This document shows positions 22,002-34,045 of a stretch of DNA of 64,000 nt, one piece after another; within the stretch, counting starts at the first letter, position 1; every line of letters begins with the position of its first letter. A program made the translations under genes and the position numbers. The DNA comes from Clusia tigrina (Eukaryota > Arthropoda > Insecta > Diptera > Clusiidae): the NCBI GenBank assembly GCA_920105625.2, contig OV050031.1, forward strand, positions 224,674,194 to 224,738,193, written 5' to 3'. Below the pieces are notes generated by a model. The model saw only the letters and a list, made by a program, of their open reading frames with translations, searched no databases and was not told the origin of the DNA.

Positions 22002-22139
22002 CCCTGTTTTTAGTGTGGCGTAGGAACTACCACAATTCGTACAATTGACACTTTTTCTATTGTCACATGACCCCGTTTTTAGTGTGGCGTAGGAACTTCC
22101 ACAAGTCGTACAAGTGACATTATTTTTATTACGACATGA
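22002..22139 (-). pseudogene. Two in-phase 69-bp repeats encoding a Cys-rich CxxC motif
   Basis: Two exactly adjacent 69-bp units (22139-22071 and 22070-22002). Each encodes 23 residues of the pattern SC-x6-VxCTxCGSSYATLKTG. The open frame runs 22142-21927 but has no ATG (it opens at a GTG just after a stop). Differences between the units include silent changes (GGA/GGT, ACG/ACA) in an otherwise identical GSSYATLKTG block, which hints that the repeat was once kept as coding sequence. The Cys spacing could bind zinc. I do not recognise the family; it may be an exon fragment of a repeat protein or a transposon. Confidence 0.45.
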
Positions 22140-23169
22140 CACTCATCTATGCATATAGAATTTAAATCAATGCCAGCTTATCTATGAGTTCCGTTCCGGT
22201 AGAAATCTGAGAGTCTAACAATTTAATATCACGTATTTAATATGACCGTGGTGGAAGTCTTATATGTTTATTATGCAATTCTGCTTTAATCTTGTTGTAG
22301 TTGAGTAGATATTAAAAAATTAATTATGAAATTAATTTATTGATATATGCGTATTGTGTAACAACGTCATCCCTATGTTTCTTCTTTCAATTAACTTTCT
22401 TCAGATTAAAATGTGAATAATTGAACAAAATTTTTCCCTTCAACATTCGCTTTAAAAGAAATTCTATTTTATTTTGAAACCATATTTCCACATTATTTTC
22501 ATTTTCACATTACAAAACATTATTATCATTTTTATTATCACTTCGATGGTAAAAAAAACCCCATCGTAGCCTGAACTAGAAATATTTTGAAACGTACTTT
22601 TTGTAGAAATTTGTGTAATTCACCATTCACGACTTATTTAGCTAAGTAAATCTTATAAATGAGGCTACTGACACCTTTGCAGCGTATTTAAATAGTTTAT
22701 AAAGTAATCGAACTGTGAAGAACACTTCTTCAAGAGGCCGCGCACGCAAAGAAACTACTTCAGAAATTTGGTTTTTGTCAACAATGGACCAACGTTGAGC
22801 AGTTACGACTGATTGGGTTGGAGGTGGTCGCCTCTGCTAAGCTGTTCTCCCATTTCACTCATCACTACTTGTATGTACACATGTATGTGTGCATGTGTGT
22901 ATTGTTCTTTCCACATATACGAAGCTTTAACGCCAAAGAAATCTGTATGGAATTACATACGCATGTCGCTTAGCCTTTAAAAGTTCACGGCTTGTGATTT
23001 TTTTTTTTTTTTTTTTGATAATTTATGTTATTCATTCACAAAAAATTTTAGTTTACAGTGGATGTTAAAAGTACGCTGTCATCTGCATATCAGATGCATG
23101 TATGAAATTATACTCAAGGGAAATTTTTATTAGCGATTTATGTTATTTTTTACATTTAGAAAATACGAT

Positions 23170-24250
23170 CATGTGGTACACAGATGGGTCGAAAACTGGA
23201 AGTGGTACCGGAGCAAGGGTATTCTGACCCAGAACTAGATACTCCGAATCCATGGGAAATTACCCAATCGTTTTCCAACACCATGCCATGGAAAGATGCA
23301 CACAGATTTACTTTAGTAGGAAATGCAAAAGACGGGGCACAGCCATATTATCGGACAGTCAAGCTGCCATTCGAGCACTAAGCTCTTACGAAATAGACTC
23401 TAAGTTTGAGACTGTCTCAAGAAACTAAACCAGCTAGGCAAAGATAACAACATCAGCCTTTGCTGCAGATAATTCAGAGAAAAGAAACTTAAACGTCAAA
23501 TGGCAAAGCAGCGAAATAAAGCAGACGGACGTTGTATATGAATCCACTCAAAATCGTGGTGAATCCTCTCAAATTCGTGTTGAATCCACTCAAAATCGTG
23601 GTAAATCCACTCAAAATCGTGGTAAATCCACTCAAAATCGTGGTGTGTCCGCTACGGACGCTGGCAGCGAAAAAATACTTTATTTTCTCTGTATTCTCTG
23701 CTTTGCTGGGTCCCCGGACCCGCAGGAATCCAAGTTGACGACCAGCAGACGAATTTGTCAGGAAAGAAGCTTCCACAAAACTAGTAGGATCAGAACCTTT
23801 TTGTGGGATAGGAAGAGGAGTATGGGGAAAGCACTCAAAGAAATTGAGAACTGTGCAAGACAGAAACACTTTTCAAAGCCAGGTAAGCTTAAGGCAATCT
23901 AAACTTTTGTTAGACAACTACAACAGCAAAAGATTTGAGTCTTGCATTGGACTATTCAAGAATAGACTAAGAATTTTAACCCGGTTTCTGATTGGACACT
24001 AGGCTCAAAGAACATCTGAACAACCTAGGAATTGTAGGAAGCCCCATGTGCAGATTCTGTGAGTAGTATACTGAATCAACAGACCACATAATTGGGATTA
24101 ATGCACTAAAGGAAAAACCCTTGGGTTATTTTCAAGGAAACCAGCTGGAATCCTCAATTTTTTGAGATTCGTTTCGAGGAGATTTTATAGGGATATCCTA
24201 TTAGCAGAGGGTAGTACAACATATCTTTTTTGGTCGCATTACTTCACACA
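23170..24250 (+). pseudogene. LINE RNase H and 3' end remnant, family A
   Basis: Begins with an RNase H start (WYTDGSKTGSGTGARVF near 23172). It continues through a SDSQAAIRALSSYEIDSKF-like strand (about 23355-23410), then a GSEPFCGIGRGVWGK segment near 23790-23835 and a RILTRFLIGH tail near 23970. Stops and frameshifts are frequent. The terminal block GGGATATCCTATTAGCAGAG matches the copy ending near 1090. A 21-bp minisatellite interrupts it at 23540-23644. Confidence 0.75.
23540..23644. repeat. 21-bp minisatellite, exactly five units
   Basis: Unit AATCCACTCAAAATCGTGGTR; units 1, 3, 4 and 5 are nearly identical and unit 2 has four or so changes. It sits inside the LINE RNase H remnant, and the 21-bp unit keeps reading phase. 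High similarity suggests recent expansion. Confidence 0.92.
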
Positions 24251-24519
24251 CTTCCTTATAGATTACATTATATTTACATTTCCATTTAAACGTCGTCCCC
24301 ATGGTATTACTAAGAATTTCCAAACCGATTTTAGATACATATACGAAATTATACTCAAAGGAAGAAATAATTTTAATGCAGTTAGTAGTTTTGTATTTTT
24401 GTGTGCTATTTTTACGTTTACTTTAACGTCGGTTCCATGATATTCTTAGCAATTTCCACACCAATATCTCCTCATGATTCAAGTTGATTCTAATTCGCAC
24501 ACTTTTAACTTGCAAACAA

Positions 24520-24685
24520 ATTATTCGATCACTCCGAGGGTCGCAGGGTCAAATCCTCCCAAGGGCTTGGTCTCAAAAATGCTTTTTTCTTTGAGTCGAA
24601 GGACTCAGTAGATAGTACTCATTCCCCAAAAAACCTTGCAGTCATAATTAATTATGGAGTAAGATATAATAATAATAATATTATT
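24520..24685 (+). repeat. tRNA-like SINE, copy 1
   Basis: A B-box-like segment (GGGTCAAATCCTCCC near 24546) is followed by GGCTTGGTCTCAAAAATGCT, GAGTCGAAGGACTCAGTAGA, AGTACTCATTCCCC and CTTGCAGTCATAATTAATTATG, ending in AAGATATAATAATAATAAT. The order matches the copies at 33.85 and 55.26 kb. Confidence 0.7.
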
Positions 24686-25589
24686 AGATAATCATAAAAG
24701 GATAACGAAGGATTGTATGGAAATGCTACTTTAGATTAGTGATGGTTGAGAAATCTCTGTTTTTTTTCCTCAGATTGTGATAGTAATTTCAATAGCGAAA
24801 GCCGGAAAATTGGAAGAAATCGGAATGAGCTACATATATATCAGGATAGTAGCCACTTAGCTGTATATCCCTTTTAGGATACAGCATTTGCTTAGGAGTT
24901 GCAAAGCCGTTAACACATCTAAGGGTAGTCAGATTCTTATTGAGCGAAACTCTGCTATTCACGATTTTGTTGTAAGCCAAATTGGTATGTGGTTTGGAAA
25001 ACTTACCTGCTGACCTGCCTAATCATCAGTGACCGTATGTAACCTCCGAAATCTGAGCTAATATAATTCCTAAAATATTTTATGGATTATAAATAAACGC
25101 CCATGAAAATGGACAAATTAGTTTTTTGGTATCAAATCCTCTGTATATATTCTACTAGATTATTTATATAAATTTTTCGTTCTAAATTTCATCAAATATG
25201 AATTCCGATCATCAGGAAAACACAAACGTCAAATGTTTTGAGATGGTGACCTTGGGAATTATGTAATTTCCCCTAATCGACCATCATTCAATAGTTTTCT
25301 TATTTTCATACAGCATTCCTCTAGAATCTAAATAGAGATTTAGCTGATATTGTATGTGATTTGCTGAAAATAGGATCAATTATTTCTTGAATAATATACA
25401 TTATAAGAAACAATGAGGGAACACGCCTACGTTCCTATTTCCTCGTAGAAAGAATGCTAGCAATGTGTAGGCCTATGTAGGGATGGATACTAAATTTTCA
25501 TATAATTATCATCAGCACCAAAAGGTATTAAAATAAGAATACTGACAATAACTTACAATAATACTTAGGTGTGCTTCCTAGAGACCCCT

Positions 25590-26215
25590 TTCCTTCTAAC
25601 ATTACGAAGGAGAGGTCTTCGATTATTGGTTGGGCTAATCACGGGGCATAATTCAATCCATGGGGCCATCATATGGCGACCATAGGCATCATCGGGAGTC
25701 CGAACTACATCTCCCGACTGAACGAAGACCAGTACGGCACAGAGCTTTTTCTTTGCGCTTGTCCTGCCTTTGCCGGAATGAAGAGACGCATATTGGGTTC
25801 AGATGTTGTGGGAATGGATAACGTACGTTCCTTATCTCTGGATAGACTTTTGAGATTCATAAAAGAGTGAAAGAAGTTTGAAAAGGTGTAATTTCCCTTT
25901 CACAATCCTGTAACTCCCCTTCCCCCCAAATATTTCCAGGCTTATATATAGTAGAATGGGCATCAATGCCGGAGTGATTGGAGACCTCCTGCTTCGACAG
26001 TCTATCCCACTAGATGGATAACTTACATTCGTTATCTCTTGATAGACTTTTGAGATTCTTAAAAGAGTGAAAGAAGTTTGAAAAGGTGTGATTTCCCTTT
26101 CACAATCCTGTAACTCCCCTTCCCCTCAAATATTTCCGTGCTTATATATAGTACAATGGAGTGATTCTAGACCTCCTTCTTCGGCGGTTCTCCGGCTTAC
26201 CCTACTTCTATTCTA
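25590..26215 (+). pseudogene. LINE family B ORF2 tail with tandemly duplicated 3' end
   Basis: Tail-end ORF2 coding remnant: HMATIGIIGSPN near 25674, LCACPAFAGMKRRILGSDVV near 25755-25810, ending SLSLDRLLRFIKE with a stop at about 25870. The last coding and 3' sequence (from GTACGTTCCTTATCTC, about 25822, to TATATATAGTAGAATGGGCA) is repeated in tandem from about 26020 with a few percent difference. Both copies lead to an ACCTCCTxCTTCGxCxGTxCT-like end. The same family recurs at 48.24 kb (3' end) and at the right edge of the window. Confidence 0.78.
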
Positions 26216-27799
26216 TTCTATTGTAGGTGTCCATTGTATTTGTAGTTGTCGACTTTACTTGTTTTCCTTGGATTTTATATCGTTATTAAAAGCGATTTTT
26301 CAATATAATTTTGAGTTTTTCACTTTTTATTGCCATTATTTTGATTAACTACGGAAACCATCCTCAAGGTCTCCTATTACGTATTACTACAATTATGTAT
26401 TTCACTTACATTTAAAGTATAATTTTTTTCGTATACATAACGAGGAATTGATATCATTTGAATGAAAACTTTTGTCACCTACTGTAAAGTGGGTAATTCA
26501 TTCAAGTTGTTGGTCTTTAAGATAGAGTAGCGAACAAGTTTGACTTCAAATGAAATTTGTTTTTCAATTATGCTTTTTGCTTTAATTTTTAATTGCCAAT
26601 GTCAAAATTATACAAATTTATTATTAGGACCCAAGTCCGTTCAATCTGCTGATATGTATTCGTACTCATTCTTATCTAATAATTGTTATAAATGTAATTT
26701 TGTTTTAAACACTTGATATCAATTTAATGTTGGTGCTACCAATATTCGCCAAATATTCGGTATTTGTTCGAAGATCGGATATCAAATGAATGCATTTTCC
26801 ATAACAAAAACAGTACTTCTTTCTTATTGTCGACATTTTGTGTGTTGTTTTTTCCTTTATTTGTTCAATTATATTATTAGTATTTACAAGGCATCTGCGT
26901 ATATCTGTATATGAAAAGAAAATTAACTGGACCCCTTAAACCACAGAAAATCAAATAATATTCTTGTATTCTACGAGTATTTTAACAATTCACAACCGAT
27001 ATTACATAATTTTGTTCGTTGACTTGATTGTTTTGTTTTTATGGTAAGGAATAAAAGTATATAAAAAATAATTAAAATATGGGCCACCATAGCAGTAAAG
27101 TTTGGTTAACCGCATCGTGTTATAAATCCGTTGAACCTGTAAATTTCATGTGGAGCTGTGTCGGAATATATTCAAATCAAAAAACGTTTATAAAAAAACA
27201 TGTTTGAACAAATAATTAAATATATTCAGTTTTTTCTAACATTTGTTTTTATTTATCTATAAAGTTAAAAAAAGAATTGATTCTTATTCTACAAAGTTAG
27301 GAGCATGGATTTTAGCTCTTTTCTAACTGGAAAGTTTATGGAATGACGCAAGATCAAAGCAACATTCTGTTAACTGGTAATCGGAGCATAATTATTAGTG
27401 CTTACAAGTAACCGAATATTGGGTATTCGACCAAGTTACCATTCATTGCAACTCTATGATTTATATTTACAGTTATTTTGTAGTGTTGTGAATGAAGATG
27501 GGATTGAGAGAAGTGCTTGGAAAGAACTCATGGAACAGTTGACTTGGTAATTCTCTCTGTATAGATTGGGGATTCAGCGAAAATTAACCCTAAGTTTTAA
27601 TGTAATCTATGTTGTTCATAGATGCCCTCTTTAAATGATTAGAATTCGGCGGTTACAAATATTATAAGCAGGGTTTTAGTTTAATGTAAAACAGAACACA
27701 CGTTTGTTGAGGAATTGCAGGGCGCTTGACTTAAATATATCAGAAACATATATTAATAGGTCATCAAATTTGTAATATACGTATATATTCTAAACATCA

Positions 27800-28236
27800 T
27801 AACTGTTATTTTTTCAGATTCCTGCCAAAATTGCCAATATTGATGGCAAATCACCATTTTTTGTACCATAAATTAGATGATTCCGACTTGGACAACATTT
27901 GTTTCCAGAAAGATGGTGCAACATGTCACACAACTCGTGTCACAATCAATTTATTGAGAGAAAAGTTCAATGTAAATCTCCAGGAATGCAGATGTGAACT
28001 GGCCACCAAGATCATGCGATAGAACTCCATTGGACTTTGTTTTTGGGGTTATGTTAAATAATTGGTTTACTCCAATAAACAACAAACACTCGAATGACCT
28101 TAAAAAAAACATTATTCGTGTTATTGGTGAAATAAGTGCAGATTTATGTGAAATAGTGACTAAAAATAGGTGTTCCAGAGTCGAATTTTTAAAAAGTTCC
28201 AGAGACGGTCATGGACATAAAATCGTTTTTAAATAA
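27800..28236 (+). pseudogene. Mariner-like transposase C-terminal remnant
   Basis: DDE transposase C-terminal half in two frames. The first reads a QKDGATCHTTRVTINLL block carrying the second catalytic Asp. After a frameshift near 28010 the second reads NWPPRSCDRTPLDFVFG, with the third catalytic Asp, then NIIRVIGEISADLCE and a terminal SRDGHGHKIVFK. This is the plan of the widespread insect mariner/Tc1-type enzymes with a WPPRSCDLTPLDFF motif. The N-terminal DNA-binding half and inverted repeats were not found, so it is inactive. Confidence 0.85.
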
Positions 28237-29000
28237 AAATGTCACGAGCCAATATCTATAAAAGAAATCATATAGATGATATCTTATACCGTTTTTTTAT
28301 TTCTAATTTAAAATACATAGCTCTTATGTATGTTTATATAATATATGTTTCTGATTGCACGCTGGGTTCTCCCATTTAGCCGTCTATTCTGTTTCAAATT
28401 TCCATGTACTCGTTATGTCCCTACACTCAGAGCTCAGAGCAAAGCCCAAACGAACCACTATTTTCTGATTTTTACTCTCTCATTCTTCTCTCTTATTCAG
28501 AAACTAAAAAAAACATTTTATTCGACGCATTATTTGCTTAGGTTTAAGTCTAAGATAGGCTCTGGTGTATATGATATGGCAAACTAGTCTGCTCTTGACA
28601 CAGAAAAATTCATAGAAAGCTTTATAGAAATTGCTCTCACCGTTTTGGAGTAATTCGGTAACCAGAATGAAAAAAATGGATGTATGTATGTAAATATTTA
28701 CAATATGCTGTGGTACTGCTACAGTGGAAGTATCCAAGTATTGAAGTGAATAGTATGAAGAAAAATTGTCAAGCATTTATAATTAGAAGCAGAAAAAGAA
28801 ACGAATATAAATTGTTTAATAAATCAAGGTTCTTAAAATATGTACACATACTTTCCTTTGATGGCCATTACTCCTACGTGTGGTTTGGTATGTCAGCATA
28901 AAGGCGGACGGGCCCCGGCTCTTTTTCTACCTACTTTAATCTTTCTCGTTCTAATGTGCGACATGCCCACAAGAATGATAAAAATATGCGTTAGTTTAAT

Positions 29001-30855
29001 TTATTGTGCGGATGATTCATCGTTTAATTTTATACTACGCGAATGTCTACCATAATAGTAGCCGTTGTTCAAGGTCTGAGAAGATGGGATGGTATGAATT
29101 GCATGTGCAGGAGGTCCCACACTCACAGACACACCAGATAAACTGTCGAGAAATGATTTCTGATAGGTGTCTCTAGTTTCTTTGCTGGGCGGAAAAGATT
29201 CTCCATGATTGAGTACGGTGAAGGGATTTCGTGTGGAGTAGTTAATCATCCCTACCGTCTCGTATGTATATGGATGTTTCGGCGTTAATGCGGCGGAGCT
29301 TGTAAAAAAACTGGATACGGGTGAGGATGGAACTTGGAGACCGTTCTTCACAAACGGTTTTATTACTTGATGAAAATTGTTTGCCGTCGCCAAAGGTGAA
29401 TATATTTTTGGGCTGTTTGGAAGCTCCAGTCGGAGTATGCGATTGTTGAATTCATTCGGATCTAGATTTTTTAGGAAAAATCTCTGGAACTTAGAAGATA
29501 TGGCGTAAATGACTCCTTGTTCTGAGCGCGGTGTGATTATATCCGCCACGAATTGTAGGCGGTCACGATCATAGGCAAGCACAGATTGTTTGTTGGTGTT
29601 GGGATTCCAAGAGGCAATCGCAGTCTCCGACATAGGACTAAATATGAGACTACCATCGAAGGGGGCCACCGCTATGCCAATACCTTGTGATGATTTTTTG
29701 CCGAGCAATTTCACATCCAACACTTGATTTTGGGCCAGTGGACCTGCACGCAAGACATCTTTATGTACGGAAAATATGCTAAGAGGCAGAGGGAAAGTAA
29801 TGAAATTAATTGCAAATATAAATTATGTATTGGTCAGTTAAATCATACCGATCTGTGGCCAAGGGTTGGAAGTACATGGTACCGGTCTTTTCGTCAAAGG
29901 TCACACCCACAATGCCATCCATAAGTATGAAACGGTCGTTCAATATTTCTGACTGAGCAAAATCTGGATCGGGGTACATGGCGGGATGAGAAACCCTCCA
30001 AGTGATGTCGCGGTCACTGTCGTAAACGACAATTGCTGTGGTAAAAATCAATTAAATATATTGCAATCACAACACCAAAATTATAATGCTCAACCAGGTT
30101 CCACAGTGTCCGAGATGTAAACGAAAACATCATCACAAGTACCGGACTTGGACGTCGTCTCATCAATTATCAAGTTTGTGAACAAAGATTCTCCACGCAA
30201 AACCTCTGGTGGAAAGTCGACGCGCCGTACCACTTGATTTGTGTCTAAGTTAACAATCAGTATCTTAGGTGGACAAGTAATCTCGTAATCCTCCAGAGAG
30301 CGTGATATGCCAGCATCCAATATCCACAGCCGATTACATGAGTCCATGCGTAAGCGATAAGAGGAAATCAAAACCAAATCACTGCAATTGAAGTCCGTAC
30401 GACCAGTTGTGGAGAAAGACCAGTCTGGAAAAGCCTGAAAAAGTGTACGTTCATACAAAAATAAATTGATAAAATAATAAAAATAAACGATAATTAATTG
30501 TTATGTTAATATGTGCAGTACAAACCTGCAAGACCGGTGAATCGCCAAATTCCGCCTTGGGCACAAAATTCACCGTCGACGATATGCCCGAGAAAAGCTG
30601 TGGTGTCGCTATGAAAATGCGATCGTGGCTGACCGCAATGCCCGTGGCCAGCACATGCATCGGATCATAGAAATTAGGATCATTGACTGGAGCATGCGGC
30701 AGAAAGTTATAGGTGAACAATTTCCATTGCTTCGCAACTTGCAGTGGAGACTGATGTTGGTGGCCATCCAAACCACTTGACAAGTGGAAAATATCGCCAA
30801 GGATCAGGAAAATAACTACCAGTGCAGCTGATGTCGTCATGGATGCATTCAACAT
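29001..30855 (-). CDS. yellow-e: Yellow/MRJP family protein, probably Yellow-e, complete
   Basis: Four exons: 30855-30526, 30434-30095, 30035-29849, 29778-29001. Junction phases are 0, 1 and 2, and every junction keeps the family frame; the product is 544 residues. An ATG at 30855 opens a signal peptide (core LVVIFLILGDIFHL); a second Met five residues on is an alternative start. Exon 1 carries KQWKLFTYNFLPHAP, exon 2 CNRLWILDAGISR, exon 3 the hallmark region WRVSHPAMYPDPDFAQSEI, which lacks the THTIAGE block of the other two genes, and exon 4 NEFNNRILRLELPN at about 394-407. About 137 extra residues follow, Ser/Pro-rich and low in complexity, ending in a basic RHSRSIKL stretch. Length (Drosophila Yellow-e is likewise near 530) and tandem context favour yellow-e. 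The protein is secreted; in a silkworm mutant yellow-e affects larval colour. Confidence 0.9.
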
Positions 30856-32245
30856 ATTAACTTAGAGATGTGAGTGACTAAGTGACAAAATGATATTTAA
30901 TGCAAAAATAAGTAACGCTTAATTAATCGTTAATTCAGATTTAATGGTGAATTAAACGTTTATGTTCAAGCTGTCTATGCCTGCGTCTATGTTGCATATT
31001 ACTCGATTACAATTTTAAATATCAGCACTTAATCAATCATTAATTTATTAAACTACACCTACTGAGTCTTGGTCTACGCTGCTGTGAAACCGAACCCAAT
31101 ACATCACGGTTCGAACAGACTCACCGCCAGGCTAACGAACCGTAGTAAACGCTTAATTAGCCACACCGCAACATAGCGTACTTCGTAGAGATATGCTACG
31201 TGAGCAGCGCACGTTAGCAAGTGTGAACATTCTGCGGCTTAGTTTAATGTGCTACTCGCTGTTAAGTTTACAACAACACTGAAGCTGTACCTAGAAATTC
31301 TCTCTGTTGTTCGACTCACATGAAACGAACATGAATTATGTAATTGGTAAAATTGTAACTTTTCAAACAAATATTTTCCAAATATACTGCTACGCTGCCT
31401 TATGTTACGTGTTGCGTACCGCAAGACACACGCAACACCGCTCGACGTAAAAGTAAATCGTTTTTCAAAATGGTCGAATTCCTATTCGAACTGGAAGGTA
31501 AGAAACAGGGAGTACTAATAAGGTGGCCGCAAGGCTACAACTACAACAATTGGATTGTCAGTTGAATTGTGAATTCGTTAAAAAAAGATAAGCGCTGTTG
31601 ATATCCTAAAAAAAAATTCATTTTGGATTTCATGGTCATTTTATTGCTTTTTTTTTAGATATTGCACAGATTAAAATTTGTAAAATATGGGTCACAAGTT
31701 ATCTGATTTACTGATGTGAGTTTGGGTCATGTGAGTAAGTCCGGTAACTAGAAGTAGGTTTTATAAAAAATACATTTAATGTCTCTTTTTAGCTACTCGC
31801 ACTATAATTTTTTTTTATTGTTTACTTGCTTCTACCAATCAAATGAATGTCGACGGTAAATTTGTCGCATTATTCCACCTCTGGCTACTCATGCGCTTCG
31901 CGTGACTTACACAATAGAGGTTAGCTGTTGCCTGGACAAAGGTACAACAGAAGTCCATATTTTAATTATTGAATCAGGGGGATTAGTGCATACATTTAGA
32001 TCATCAGCTCCATTGTTACCTTACTGATTCCTGTGGGGGCCAGCATAGTATATAGTGGCATAATAAAAGTAAAAATTTAAACTGAGTCCAGTGATCACAA
32101 ACTGTGATATCTTGGCCTTGCCATATGCATACATTTACTTTGAGCAAAACATTTGCCATATTAGCATTTCCCATGAAGTAGTGAATTTTTGTATAAGATT
32201 GTAAAAAATGCAACTGACCTTTCGATTTAAAGATAAAAACATGTC

Positions 32246-32833
32246 TTAAGGCGCAGAGTGACATATAACCAAAACAGCAACAAAAACAGAAATCCAGTGC
32301 ATTTGCAACAGAAACAGAATAGCCACAGAATTTAATGACAGAAAATTGGCATTTGGCGACAGAACAGTAACAACTCATCGTGAGTAGTTTCTGCAGCAGA
32401 AAGCGAAAAAATATTAAAATAATTGTTGGTGCTAGCGACATAAATCCATTTGAATGATTTTAAATTTGTAGAGTGTAATAATTATGATTTATTAATTATG
32501 TATTTTAACAATTAGTTAATTTTTTTCAATATCCATACACAATTTCCGAATCTGATTTGAAAAACTCAACTTCGAGGACAACCGAATTTCCCAACAACAA
32601 AATGGGAAATAGTTTGAGTGGGCAATTCAGGAGGAGGAAAAAGAAATATTAGTTTTCGTGAAAAACGCTATAAATGAAATAAAATTTTTCATAATTTTCT
32701 TATGAATTCTGTTTCTATCCTATGTTTTATGTGACTGCACGAGCAACGCAAACAGAAACAGAAATCACTCCATAAATGTTAATGTTCTATTCTGTTACTG
32801 TAGCCGGTTCTGTTTTATGTCATTCTGCACCTC
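32246..32833. mobile_element. Inverted-repeat element, GTGCAG-ended family, copy 1
   Basis: About 585 bp. The left end TTAAGGCGCAGAGTGACATA and the right end, ...TTTTATGTCATTCTGCACC, are diverged inverted repeats extending over some 45 bp rich in ACAGAAAC. Internally a CATTTGCAACAGAAACAGAA segment and GGCGACAGAACAGTAACAAC recur in all copies. The interior at 32430-32620 matches, in opposite orientation, about 61790-61975. No coding capacity; it looks like a non-autonomous DNA transposon or foldback element. Confidence 0.7.
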
Positions 32834-33849
32834 TAGCTAGTGGACAAGCTACGAACAAAAAAATTAGCAAATATCAAAAATGATCAAGAAAGAGAGCGAT
32901 CTGCCTTGCAGACACATATTAAGTGCGCCCTGGTATTAAATAGTAACGACTCTTCATTTGTTCTTGTTCCACGCGTCATTGTACTCGTACTCAGTGATGA
33001 GAGAGTTCAGACAGTGTTGAGCTTAACGGTGATTGTGAACACCATCGCCAGATAAGAAATTAAGAACGTAGCATATACGGGAAGCGAATAAAGTGTTCCA
33101 TTCCCACCCATCCAGCGTCCTATTGCATTTGTTTTTTAGTCAGTATTTTGTTTGTATGTAGTCTGAAATCCCAAAGGTTTCATTATTCTTTAATAATAAT
33201 TACTGTTTTTTCTGGTGTTCTCTGTTTTTGGTTTTGCAACAAATACACAAAATTTTACGAAACTGGTTCATGGTGATGTGTTGTCAGCCAACGTTTCTAA
33301 ATACTGTTCAATGTGCTTTCAATGATTGGCCATCCAATTAGTTAACTCTTTTTGGCTATTCGTTAATAACGATCAACACCAAAAGCGATTGTTGGCATTG
33401 CACACCCGGTGAGGACACTTAGTAACAGTTGTACTTAGTTCTGGTTGGTTGGTTGGTTGTGTCGCTCCAAAAATATTTTGAACGGTTTAATGCCTAGTTT
33501 ACATATTTTGTCCAAATACGTTTGTTTTTATTTTTTTCTTATTTATTCTATCATTAAAAGTAGTCTATAAGGTTTTGTTTTGGTTATGACAGGCCAACCA
33601 TATAAACGATGCCGCAGTCCGTATGCACTATACCCAGCATACAGTCACTGAAAGCCTGTGAGGCCACTGCCACACGGTAGGCATGTATGAGTGTACCACC
33701 CCGTAGGAATATGAGCAGGTGCTAATTTTTTTTTTATTGAAGAGTTCTATGGTGAATACTGAGTTGTGGAAAAAAGTTCTTCAACGGTGCGAGATGTTCA
33801 GTAGGCGTTATACAGAGTGTTATATATTACTATACGATATATATAGGAG

Positions 33850-34045
33850 TCCTATCTGTGGTAAGCGTGCTATACTCATACTCAGAGATTCAAAGGTTCA
33901 AATTCTGCTCTGGGCTTGGTTTCAAAAAAGCTTTCTAAAAAATCGCTTTTCTTCGAGTCGAAAGCCTCCGTAGCTAGTACTCATTCCCCATCCCCTTGCA
34001 GTCAGAATTATTTATGGCTTAAGATATAATAATAATAATTATAAT
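33850..34045 (+). repeat. tRNA-like SINE, copy 2
   Basis: An A-box-like TGTGGTAAGCGTG near 33856 is followed about 40 bp later by GGTTCAAATTC, a good B-box match. Then come GGGCTTGGTTTCAAAAAAGC, GAGTCGAAAGCCTCCG, AGTACTCATTCCCCATCCCC, CTTGCAGTCAGAATTATTTA and an AAGATATAATAATAATAAT tail. This is the best-preserved head of the four copies. Confidence 0.75.

Larger units (their letters stand above)
20760..29000. other. Intergenic region between second Yellow gene and yellow-e
   Basis: About 8.2 kb without a supported host gene. It holds a GA microsatellite, a LINE tail piece, a 69-bp Cys-rich repeat pair, a larger LINE remnant with an internal minisatellite, a SINE, LINE family-B 3' ends duplicated in tandem, and a mariner-like transposase remnant, all listed separately. 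Stretches 20.8-21.55, 22.2-23.1, 26.25-27.8 and 28.25-29.0 kb show nothing I recognise. Confidence 0.5.

Noticed and set aside
33850..33920. Possible tRNA gene
   Set aside because: A- and B-box-like words are present, but the acceptor and anticodon stems do not form, and the segment recurs with a SINE tail.
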